Shown: one piece after another, positions 34,882 through 46,400 of the stretch
Layout: the number at the start of each line of letters is the position of its first letter
How positions within the stretch are numbered: position 1 is the first letter of the stretch
Assembly: GCF_019393635.1 (NCBI RefSeq)
Contig: NC_057863.1
Location: 641,264,306-641,328,305 of the forward strand
DNA from: Dromiciops gliroides
Lineage: Eukaryota > Chordata > Mammalia > Microbiotheria > Microbiotheriidae
Length of the DNA stretch: 64,000 bases
Reading direction: 5' to 3'
Made by a program: the position numbers and the translations under genes
The notes under the pieces: model-generated
Database searches by the model: none
What the model was told of the DNA's origin: nothing
What the model saw: only the letters and a program-made list of their open reading frames with translations

Positions 34882-35148
34882 TCTTCTCTCTCTCTTTCTC
34901 TCCCTCCACTCCCCCTGCACTGACTGCCCCAATACTGGAGAACAATCAGTTTATCAGTTTACTCCCTTATACAATACTGCTCCTAAGCCTTCCAAGCTAT
35001 GTGGAACAAAAAACTTGTCTGGATCTGCATAGGCCAACACAGGAATATGTGTGAGATAACTGATCAAATCTTTAAGAGCTTATCACATTTATCTGTTCAT
35101 CAGTTGCCTCATAAATCATGTTTCTTTAAAACAGTTGAGATAGTTCTT

Positions 35149-35294
35149 TTTTTTTTTAAGTGAGGCAATTGGGGTTAAGTGACTTGCCCAGGGTCACACA
35201 GCTAGTATGTGTTAAATGTCTGAGGTCAGATTTGAACTCAGGTACTCCTGACTCCAGGGCCGATGCTCTATCCACTGCACCACCTAGCTGCCCC
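35149..35294 (-). mobile_element. CORE-SINE, intergenic
   Basis: Full-length; duplication TGAGATAGTTCT. Confidence 0.9.
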
Positions 35295-35805
35295 TGAGAT
35301 AGTTCTAAGAAGAATGAGGTTTCTCCTCACCTACTTTCTGTCTTTTCCCCATCTCCCCCTAGAGCCAAGTTAAAAAAAAACTCAACAAAACACATTCTCT
35401 CCTTGACTCCAGTAGAAGTTACTCAAAGAATGACCATTTACAACTAACTCTTGGTTTTTATCTCCTTAAAGAAACAGGGACAGTTTTTATAGCTTTTGAA
35501 AATCATGGAATACACTCCTTCCTCAATGGCTAGAAAGGGTGGAGGGAAGTAAGGTGTAACAAGACTGGAAAGATCTTAAATACCAAACAAAAGACTTGAT
35601 ATTTGATAATGGAAGTAATAGGGAGCCACTGCAGTTTATTGAGAAAGAGAAGACATGATCAGACTTTTACTTTAGGGAAATACAGTTGAAAGATTTCTGA
35701 TTTCCTTGATGGAAGGAGTTCATCCATGTCTGATTCTATAGATAATGCTGAGAATTATCTGAGACTTGGGTGGGAGGACTAGAATTTAAGAATACCTCAG
35801 AGGGG

Positions 35806-35959
35806 GGCAGCTAGATGGCGAAGTGGATAGAGCACTGGCCCTGGAGTCAGGAGTACCTGAGTTCAAAAATCCGGCCTCAGACACTTAACACTTACTAGCT
35901 GTGTGACCCTGGGCAAGTCACTTAACCCCAATTGCCTCACTAAAAAAAAAAAAAAAAAA
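35806..35959 (+). mobile_element. CORE-SINE, intergenic
   Basis: Full-length; duplication AAGAATACCTCAGAG. Confidence 0.9.
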
Positions 35960-36013
35960 GAATACCTCAGAGGACCAAGCTGTGACAATTAATGTAGTGC
36001 ATAATTTTATTTT

Positions 36014-36157
36014 GCTTTTTGTTTTGCGGGGCAATGAGGGTTAAGTGTCACACAGGGTCACACAGCTAGTAAGTGTCAAGTGTCTGAGGCTAGATGAACT
36101 CAGGTCCTCCTGAATCCAGGTCCTATGTTTTATCCACTGCACCACCTAGCTGCCCCC
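36014..36157 (-). mobile_element. CORE-SINE, intergenic
   Basis: Full-length with small deletions; duplication close to TAGTGCATAATTTT. Confidence 0.87.
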
Positions 36158-36159
36158 AT

Positions 36160-36380
36160 AGTGCAAAATTTTTAATAAGGCAAAGAAAAAGAGATATTAG
36201 ATTGAAAAATTTTATTTGAAAGTATAATATATAAAATTATATATTGTAGAATTATAATTATATCATATAAATCATACTATGATTATAATATCTACTTGTA
36301 ATTATTTATAATGAATGCATTTTCACAGATTGGACAAAATATAATAAGTCAAATTGTTTTAAAAAATGTGACATTCATGG
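36160..36380. other. AT-rich intergenic tract
   Basis: Strongly AT-rich sequence (TATAATATATAAAATTATAT) in an otherwise GC-rich spacer. No gene seen. Confidence 0.6.
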
Positions 36381-36582
36381 GCCTTCAGCTTATTGGATAG
36401 TCATTTCTCTAGGAAGCATACATGTGGATCTGGGATTGTAGAGCTGGAAAATAGAAATGGATGCCTGCCAGTCAGAGGTGTAGTGACTTTAAAACCACAC
36501 ATTAACATTATCTATGTTGTATTGTATTATTTATTTATTTATTTTGTTATAAACATTTCCCAGATATATATATATATATATA

Positions 36583-36729
36583 TTTTTTTTTTAGTGAGGC
36601 AATTTGGGTTAAGTGACTTGCCCAGGGTCACACAGCTAGTAAGTGTTAAGTGTCTGAGGCCGGATTTGAACCCAGGTACTCCCGAATCCAGGGCCAGTGC
36701 TCTATCCAGTGCACCATCTAGCTGCCCCT
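36583..36729 (-). mobile_element. CORE-SINE, intergenic
   Basis: Full-length; follows an (AT)n tract. Confidence 0.88.
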
Positions 36730-36799
36730 CCCAGTTATATTTTAATTTGGTTCTGGCTGCCTTCAGGGAGCTAGTTTGATGCCTCAGTCTCCTGATTTT

Positions 36800-36945
36800 A
36801 CAAAGCTGGAAAGTGAGGCTCCTAGATTTAGGGCTGGGAAGGTTATTTCATCTAACCTCGTCATTTTAGAGAGAGGGGGAAACTGAGGCACAGAACTGAC
36901 ACCCTGAGATCAAACTCGGCAAAGTAGGGATTTAAACCCAGTTCC
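36800..36945 (-). repeat. MIR-type element upstream of NOC2L
   Basis: GGGGGAAACTGAGGCACAGA, then GATCAAACTCGGCAAAGTAG. It ends about 270 bp before the NOC2L ATG. Confidence 0.5.
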
Positions 36946-36954
36946 GGGTCCTGA

Positions 36955-37440
36955 AGGTCAGGGACCCCTCCGGCCAGCCCCTCCCTCCCCCTTCTCCTCT
37001 CTCCGGCCCGGGCACACAGTAGTGCTTCACTTCACTCCTTTCCTTCCTGCCATCTCGCCCGCCCGCGCCACCCGTAGCTTCCGCGCCGCCTAGGAACCCG
37101 AGAGCCGCCGCCTGGGGGCGGGACAGGGGGCGGTCCCCGGGCGGGGCCGCCTCGAGGCGCGGGGCATGGTGGGAGAGGAAGCGGAGCCCACGCTGCGCAG
37201 CGTGGATCATGGCGGTGGCCGCGGAGTCGCCGCGCGGCGCGGGACGGAGGTACGTCGCGGGGGGCGTGGGGGGCCGCCGCGGCGGAGGCGTGTGTTCGGC
37301 CGCCGGAAGGGCGCTCGGAGCGCCTCGGCTCTCCCCATCCTCGTGCTCCCGTTGGGCAGACGGGGAAGTGGAGGCCGGGGAGAGACTTGTCCCGGATCAC
37401 GGAGGGAATGGGGTCCGGGCGTGGGGGAGGTGACGGTGTA
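36955..37440. promoter_or_regulatory. NOC2L: CpG island and promoter of NOC2L
   Basis: CpG-dense sequence with GGGGCGGGAC-like GC boxes near 37115 and 37140 surrounds the NOC2L ATG at 37209. No TATA box is seen. It is typical of a housekeeping promoter. Confidence 0.7.
37209..37249 (+). CDS. NOC2L: NOC2L exon 1 (start codon)
   Basis: Encodes [13 protein letters not shown] and two bases of the next Arg codon. The ATG context is ATCATGG; the donor is GTACGT. It lies inside the CpG island. Confidence 0.88.
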
Positions 37441-40400
37441 CACCCACCAGGCTTGAGCCCTGGCTTCCCATCCTCATGCCCTTGGGCGAGGCGGGGAACA
37501 AGCATTGATTAAGCTCCTGTTGTGTGCCGGGCGTGTGCACTAAACGCTTTGCAGATCTCCTCGGCACCTCGAAGGGGTCGTGGTTATCCCCACTTTACAG
37601 ATGAGGAAACTGAGGCAGTAGGCGGTTAAGTGACTCTCGGGACCCACAGCTGGTTAGGGTTCGAGGCTGGATTTGAACACAGGACTTCCTGACTCCAGGG
37701 CCAGCGCTCTGCACTATGGCGCCACCTAGTTTCCTCAGAGGACCTGGGGTTCAAATCCTAGTTCTGCCGTTAATGGACTTGGGCAAGTCACTTCTCCTTA
37801 GGCCTCAATTTTCTCATCTGTAAAATGGAGAAGGAAGAGGTGTTTGCACTTGGTGACCTCTAAATTCCCTTCCCGACCTAAATTTGTGATCCAAGTTTTG
37901 GGAGAAATGGACACACATAAATATATGCAAACTAGGCGTAAAGTGATTGGGGGGTGGGGGTGGAAGAGGCTATGCTCTGGATGGGGGGGTCAGGGGAGGG
38001 TCTGTTAAAGGAGTTTGAGCTGGGTTTTGAAGAAAGGAAGCTGAAGGGGACTGTTGCTAATAATTATCGTGATAATAATTGGTAAGGCATTAAATAGCTT
38101 TTCATTTAATGCTCAACACACCTGTGTGAGGTAAGTGCTCATCTTGTAGTTGTGGAAACTGAGGCTTATGTGCCTTGTGTGTGTGTGTTTGGGGGGGGGG
38201 ACCCCAGGTTCTTTCCACCACACCCCCTGAGAGCAGTCTGCTTGTCTTGCAGGAAGCTTGCGGAGCTGAGCGTGGATGAGTTCCTCACCTCCGGCTTTGA
38301 CTCTGAGTTGGACAGTGGGTCAGAGGAGGAAGATGAGGTGCCCCCCAAGGGCACCCAGGGTGGAAAGCAGAGCCCAGCAGCACCCAAGAGAAAGCCAACT
38401 GCCCAGGAGGGGCCAGCTCCAAAGTAAGAGATGGGGATGTGGCTGGTTACAGGCCTGTGCCCCACATCCTGCCCCCTCCCTCTCATTAATTAAGCCCATT
38501 GATGATTCTGCTGACTCATACTGAGTTTGGGGTCCACTAAAATCCCCAGATCTTTTTCAGACAGGCTGCTTTCTTTTTTCTTTTCTTTTTTTTGGTGAGG
38601 CAATTGGGGTTAAGTGACTTGCCCAGGGTCACACAACTAGTGTTAAGTGTCTGAGGTCACATTTGAACTCAGGTCCTCCTAACTCCAGGTCCCGTGCTCT
38701 ATCCACTGTGCCACCTAGCTGCCCCTCAGACAGGCTACTTTCTGATCACACCTCCCCCACCCTGTACAAGTGAAGTTGATTTTTTTGAATCCACGTATAA
38801 GATTCTACATTTACCTCTATTGAATTTCATCTTAATGTATCTGTCCTGCTGCTCTAGCCTGCTGAGATCTCTGAGTCATCTGCAGATTTAATGAGAACAA
38901 CATGATGTCTTTATCCAAATCATTGATAAAACTGTTAAACAGCCAAGAGCTGAATCCAGAGCCCTGGGGCACTAGAGACCTCCAGCTGTGCTGCCATTGA
39001 ACAGTTGTTCAGTATGCATTAAGTCCATCCAGGCAGTTCTCTGTCCACCTGACCCTCATCACCAGCTCACCTCTCCATCCTCTTCATGACAATAGAATGA
39101 GGCACTTTTTGTTTTTGTCAAATACCTCGCCAAAATCCAGGTCTTCTGGCTCTGGAGTATTAACCCTGTCAAAAAGGGAATAGGGCTGGCTGTCATGATC
39201 TGTGCTTGCTGAACAAAGGTAGGCTGGCTCATGATCGCTGCTTTTCCCTTTCTAAATGTTCACCAGCCACCTTTTTGATGCTCCATCTTGGGATTTTCTC
39301 AGAAGTTGAAAAAGTCTACTCTGAAAACCCCTGGCTTTTTTGGATGAGCAGCTGGCTATCCAGCCTGCTTTTACTGATGAAGTTTGTTTTTCAAGTCTTG
39401 GATTTTGGTTGGAGGGGCAATGTGCTGCATTTGGAGGCTGAGGTCCTGGTTTGAATCCCAGCTCTGCCAAGAACTATCTGTGTGACCTCTGTGGGCCTCA
39501 TTTTCCTTATGTGACCTTTGATCCCTTGTCACCTCTGACTCTGACTGTTCAGGTCTCTGGTGTCTTCGGCTTTATACTCTCCCCCTTCAAATTTATCTTA
39601 ATTGATTTAGCGCATTGTTTTCACTGGTATCATTTTGTATGATTTGACTGCTATTCCTCTTGGCTTCTCATGATCTGTGAATTGGGTAATTGTTCATTTC
39701 CTGGGCACCTTCATCCAAGTCATGGATGAAGGTGGCTCAGAGCGATCACATGTTTCCTGGGATTCTCCCCGCTTCCCTTCCAAGTGAATCTGTTAGTGAA
39801 TCCCGAGTGTGAGAGGTGAGAGGGACCTCAATGCTCATCTGGTCTGGCCCCTGCAGGGCAGGAGTTGCTGCTGGTGCTTATCCAGCAAGCCTACTGGAAG
39901 ACCCTCCAGGACGTGTCCCCCCCCCCCTCCCCCGTGCAACAGTGGCCCATTCCATGTTGGGGATGTTCTCCTGAGGCCTTTTTCCCGGTGTCTTGTCTGA
40001 GTTATCATCTGGCATTTCCATTCATTGGCCTGTTTGGTTATGCTCTTTGACATGACTTCCTGTCCCTTCAGCATCCTGGCTGCTCTCCTCTGGACACTTC
40101 CTGCCTAATCAGGCTCCTTCACTCCCATGGCACTTAGATCTGGACGCTGTGCTCCAGTTGGGTCTGCCCGGAGCTGAGGATAGTGGCTCCAGCCCCTCCG
40201 GATGGCTCCTTCTGGGACAGAGGGTAGCACCCCTGCCTCTCCTTATTTCCAGAGGCTGTTCTCTCTTGTTGGAGGCCGGAGGTCATGTCAGCTGATGGCT
40301 GCCTGTTGGGTCCCACCGTGGGCCGATTGTCTATCCTCCTGGCTGGTCTGCCCATCTTGTCTATTAGGCTCACATGAGGGCCTTGCTGTGTCAGTTATGG

Positions 40401-43400
40401 GGGGGCATCATCCCCAACAGGCCAGATCCCCTGGGTGCCACCCCATATGCCCCAGATGCTCTGGGCATGCCCAGAATCCCCTAACATGTGCTGTGGCCAA
40501 ATGAAGGGCATGCCTGGATCACGTGGGACTTGGTCTTCTCTGGGCACTTATATTGCTTGGCTGTGGGTGCCATGGTCCTGGCCCCACTTCCTTCCCTCCT
40601 GGCCTCCTTGGTGGCTGTTCCCCGCCATGCTCCTTTGCTGTGTCCTGGCACTGACTGTCCCCCCTGCCCAGGGGGCCCTTCTCCCCTGCAGTTCCAGGCC
40701 TTGTCCTGTGTCCCCTGTGCATCCCCCCAGCTTACCTCCCCTTTTTGCTGTATGGGACCACTCCCCCGTTGGGGGGGCTCCTGGAGGGCAGGCACTTTTA
40801 CCTTTGTGGCACCAGTACCACTTGCACTATGGAGCGTGCCCCTTGTTTGTGGCATGGCTTCTTCCCCTCCCCCATGACCGTCCTGACCCTTCTCTGCTTT
40901 TGGTCTCCAGGAAGTTAAGAAAGGGCCAGGCGTCTGAACACAAGGACCAGCTCTCGAGGCTGAAGGACAAAGACCCCGAGTTCTACAAGTTCTTGCAGGA
41001 GAATGACCAGACGCTCCTGAACTTTGACGACTCAGACAGCTCCGAGGATGAGGAGGATGAGAAGTTCCACACGCTCCCGGATGAGCTGGAGGTGAGGGGG
41101 CGGGGGGGAGGGGCGTTAAAGTGGGGAGAGGGCGGAGAAGCCGACGAGGTACTGCTCAGGACACACCCGTGGGAGCTGCCTCGGGACGTCCAGTTTGGGG
41201 TGTGCCCAAGGCCTCTGGTGATGCAAGCCTGGAGCTCCTCTGAGAGACTTGGGGGACTGATCCTGATGCCTTGTGTGATTGGGGACCCTGGCCTTACCTT
41301 GTGCAGGAAGCTAGTGAGGGTGAAGAAGGGGAGGAGGAGGAGGAGGAGGAGAGCACTCGGAAGAGCTGGTCCAAGCGCGCCAAGCTGACCCTCAAGATGG
41401 TGGAGCAGTGGAAACAGTCTGCCAAGGTGAGGATGGGGGGAGGGGCTGCAGGGCGGCCTGGGCCAGCCTGGGCCAGCAGGGCCCGGGCAATCCCTAGTCG
41501 GCCTCCGCGTGCCTGCAGCTCCCCAGATGGGCTCTTGTCTTCTTGCTTCTGTCCTTGGGGCTCGGGACTTTCCCCTATCCCTTGCATGACTCCGGTGTCC
41601 CGTTAAGTCACTGAGCTCCCAGTAAAGTGGTGATGTTGAAGAGCAGGGCCAATGCACGCTGGCTCCCAACCCCGGGGGGCGGCCGACCCAGCTTCGAGTC
41701 ACTGGGAAGCAATGAACAAAACAGACACCGCTACAGTGGAACGTGGCTAAGACGGCCTATTAACACTAAGTCCACTTGAGGCCCATAGGGGCCCAGGTCT
41801 GGTGGAGGCGCCTCCCCCACTCTAAGCCGGGGCCACGTCGCCCTGCTGACTGTTGTGCCCATGCCGTGCCCATCTCCCACCTCACTGCTTTTGCTCAGGC
41901 CTCCCCCCATGCCTGCCTCCAGGCTCCCAGAATCATCTCTTTGAGGTTGATCTAGACTTTGCTGCTCAGGTCTCTGCTGTCCTCCAGCCTTAAATGCAGC
42001 TCAGCCTTTCGGGCCCTCTGTGTTCTGGCTCTCCGCCCTACCTTTCCAGGCCAATTTCACCTTCCTCTCCTTCACACACCCTCTTCTCCAGGGTCTTTGG
42101 GTACCAGAGTGGGACACCCTCCATCCATGGAGCCGTGTGAACACCCCCTGGCTTCATCCCCCTGTGGGGGTACCCTCCCCCCACAAGCTCTCTTTGAGAG
42201 GTCACCTAGCCCAACCCCCATGTTTTCAGATGAAGGAACTGAGGCTCAGAGAAGGGTGCCCAGAGGTCAAATCCAGCCTCAGACACCTACTAGCTGTGTG
42301 ACCCTGGGTGAGTCACTTAGCTTCTGTCTGTTTCCTCATCTATAAAATAGGAATAATATTAACTCTGACCTCCTAGAATGGTTGTGAGGATCAAATGAGA
42401 GAATAACTGTAAAGCGCTTGATGCAGTGACTGGCCCATACTAAGCACTTCATCAGTGTTAGCTGTTGTTTTACAAGGGAGTAAACGGAGACTCTGAGCGG
42501 GGAGTGGCTTGCCTGCAGTCACCTGGGCGTGTGAAGAGGGGCCGGGCTTGGCTCTTTCTTTCTTTTTTTAAATTTTGCGGGCAGTGAGGGTTAAGTGACT
42601 TGCCCAGGGTCACACAGCTAGTAAGTGTCAAGTGTTGGAGGCCAGATTTGAACTCAGGCCCTCCTGAATCCAGGGCTGGTGCTTTACCACTGCACCATTT
42701 AGCTGCCCCCTGGGCTTGGCTCTTTCTAGGCTGTGACAGCCTCGTTCTTGTTTCCTGCCGGTTTCTAGAAGGACCTCTCTCCTCGGCTCTTCCATGAAAT
42801 CCTGCAGGCCTTCCGGGCCGCTGTGTCCACCACCCATCAGGACAAGGAGGGCCAAGAGCCCAGCAAGTTCCGGATCACGGACAGTGCAGGTGAGCCTGGC
42901 AGGGAGAAGGGCAGGGTTTGTCCTCATCTCTTCTATGGGAGACCCCAGAAGCCCCTAACTCTGTGTTTGTGTTTGTATGTGTGTGTGTGTGTTTTTTGTA
43001 TGTGTGGGGGCATGTATCTGTCTCTCCTCTGCTCCACAGTGTTCAATGCCATCATCACCTTCTGCATTCGGGACCTATTCCCCTGCCTCCAGAAGCTGTT
43101 GCAGTTGAAGCTCCCCAAGGACAGAACCAAGTAAGGAGGGTGGGGGGGCCCCCTCTTGAGAAGCCCTCGAGCCCATGGGGATGGGGGACAGGGGTGGGGT
43201 GGGGAGGGGAGCACGCCTCCTTTGGGAAGTGGAGATTCAGAGGAATTCTGGACTGGAGAGATGGGGCCTCTGCAGCCCCTTGCTGCAGCTGCGTGAGCTC
43301 AAGTCACATCGCTGTAACTAGATCAGAAACTCCTTAGAGGCAGGGACCACCCACTCAGCACTGCAGTGGAACATTTGGGCTCATGGGCCCTGCCTCCAGG

Positions 43401-46400
43401 GATCCTCAGAGCCAGGGGAGGCACACCAGGCCCTGCCTTGAGGAAGCCCCTCCATCCCTGAGGAGGACATCTCTGGGTCCCCTGTGGGTCCTCAGACCTC
43501 AGACAGCCCTTGGGGTTTGCTGTGGCGGGTTCCTATGCAGCTTTTTTGAAGAGCAGGCAGGGGGTCTTTGGGGGCAGGTCATGGGTGGGGCACTGTGCAG
43601 GAGTGTAAGGAGGGGCCAGAGTCACTGCTGAGCTAAAGCAGTTTGGAGGGTGACAGTGGGCTCGGGGCAGCTGGACCTACCATGGAGAGCCCTGCCTCCG
43701 ACACTTCTGCCCAGAGTGACTGGCGGAGTCCCTTTGCTGCTCCGAGCCTGTTTCCTCTTCTGTGAAATGGGTATAAAACCTTCCACACAGGTTGGTTGTG
43801 AGACCCAAGTTAGACAGCATACGTAGAGCACTTTGTCCATTGTAGAGGCTGTAAAAAGGACCCTGGTTTTCCTTAGTCACTGGGCCCTTGGAAGGATGGA
43901 CAAGCTCCTGACAAGCTCTTTCTTCCCATGGTTTCCTACGCAAAACCCCACTCTTGCCAAGCTGCCCGATCGGTTTTTCACCAGGCTTGCTTCTCCCAGC
44001 CGCCTGCCCCTGGGGTGGCCCTCCCTTATCCACTTGGCTTCTTGAAATACCAGGTCAGCTTGTGCTCCGTCTTCTTCCTGAAGCCTTTCTTCAACCACCC
44101 TGGCTCACAGGGATTGTTGGTCCTGCACTTGTATGTCCTGTGTCCATGACTAGATTCTAAGCTCCTTGATACTACAGGCCATGCCTTGGATCACACGTGC
44201 TACCCTGCAGCACCTAGTAGTGCCTCACATGTAGTAGTTATTGAATGCTGGTCATTTGAGAGGTCTCTAAAGCCAGGCTGATGAGCTTTGGCCTAGCCTG
44301 CAAACCTTCTAATCTTGGCTGCATTGATTTTGTTTATGCAAACCTTTGTTTGTGCAAAACCTTTCGTTGCCATTTGAAGGGTTTAGGGAATTTCATTTAT
44401 TTGTGATTTTTTGAGGTGGGGGCGGGGACAGTGAGGGTTAAGTGACTTGCCCAGAGTCACACAGCTAGTAATTGTCAAGTGTCTGAGGCCAGATTTGAAC
44501 TCAGGTCCTCCTGAATCCAGGGCAGGTGCTTTATCTATTGTGCCACCTAGCTGCCCTGAAATGTGAAAATATATATATATTTTTCAATTACCTGTAAAAA
44601 CAATTTTTTAAACTTTTAAAAAAAATTTTGAGTTCCAAATTCTTTTTCTCCCCTCTCCCCTCCATGAGAAGGCAAGCAATTTGCTATAGATTATACATGT
44701 GGAATCATGTAAAATATATTTCCATATTAGCCACGTTGTGAAAGAAAACAGACCAACAAAAACAAGAAAAGTAAAGTTTAAAAAATAGGCTTCAATCTGC
44801 ATTCAGATTCCACAGTTCTTTTTCTGGATGCGGAGAGCGTTTTCCATCATGAGTCTTTTGGAATTGTCTTGCATCATTGTATTTCAGAGAACAGTTAAGT
44901 CATTCACATTTGGTCATTGTTACAGTGTTGTTCTTACTGGGTACAGTGTTCTCCAGGTTCTGCTCACTTCACTTTGTATTAGTTTATGTAAGTCTTTACA
45001 GGGTTTTTTGAAAGAATGTTGCTTGTCATTTCTTATAGCACAATGATATTTCATCACAATCATATACCACAACTTGTTCAGCCATTTCCCACCTAGTGGG
45101 CATCCCCTCAATTTCCAGTTCTTTGACACCACAAAAAGAGCTACTATACATTTTTTTTGTACATATTTTTCCTTTGATCTTTTTGGGACATATACTTAGA
45201 AGTGGTATTGCTGGGTCAGAGGGTATGGCTCAATTTTATAGCCCTTTGGGCATAGTTCTAATTGCTGTCCAGAATGGTTGGATCAGTTCACAACTTCAAC
45301 AATGCATCAGTGTTCCAATTTGCCCACGTCTTCTCTGACATTTGTCATTTTCTTTTTCTGTTAGCCATTCTGATAGGTCTGTGGTAGTACCTCAGAGTTG
45401 TTTCAGTTTTGCATTTCTCTAATCATTAGTGATTTAGAGCATTTTTATATGACTAAATAGCTTTGATTTCTTCTGCCTTTTCATGTCCTTTGACCATATA
45501 TTAATTGGGGTATGACTCATATTTTTATAAATTTGACTCAGTTATCTACATATTTGAAAAATGAGGCCATATCAGAGAAATTTGCTATAAATTTTTTCCC
45601 CCAGTTTCCTGCTTCCCTTCTAATCTTGGCTGCATTGGTTTTGTTTGGGCAAAGCTTTTTCAATTCGAGGTAATCAAAATTATCCATTTTACATCCTGCA
45701 GTGCTTTCTCTCTCTTGTTTGGTCCTCAATTCTTCCCTTATCCATAGATTTGAGGGGTAAACTGTTTCATGCTCCCCTAATTTGCTTATGGTATTACCCT
45801 TTATGTCTAAATCATGTACTTATTTCACATATACAACGTTGTGAGATGTTGGTCTATGCCTAGTTTCTGCTGAACTGCTTTCCAGTTTTCCGAGCAGTTT
45901 TTGTTTGAAAAGCTCGACTCTTTGGGTTTATCAAGCACTAGATTACTGTGGCCCTTACCTACTGTGTATTGTGAACCTCATCTGTTCTACTGATCCACCC
46001 CTCTATTTCTTAGCTGGTATCAGATTTATAAAATAGTTTGAGATCTGGTATGGCTAAGCCACCCTCCTTCATGGTTTTTTTCATCGATTCCCTGATATTC
46101 TTTTGTTTTTCCAGGGCAGTGAGGGTTAAGTGACTTGCCCAAGGTCACACAGCTAGTGTCAAGTATCTGAGGCCGGATTTGAACTCAGGTCCTCCTGAAT
46201 CCAGGGCCGGTGCTTTATCCACTGTGCCACCTAGCTGCCCCTAATTCCCTGATATTCTTAACCTTTTGTTCTTCTAGATGAACGTTATTTTTTTCTAGTT
46301 CTATAAAATAATTTTTTGGTAGTTTGATTAGTTTGGCACTGAATAATTTTGGTAAATTAATTTTAGTAGAATTGTCATTTTTGTTCTGTTGGCCCAGCCT

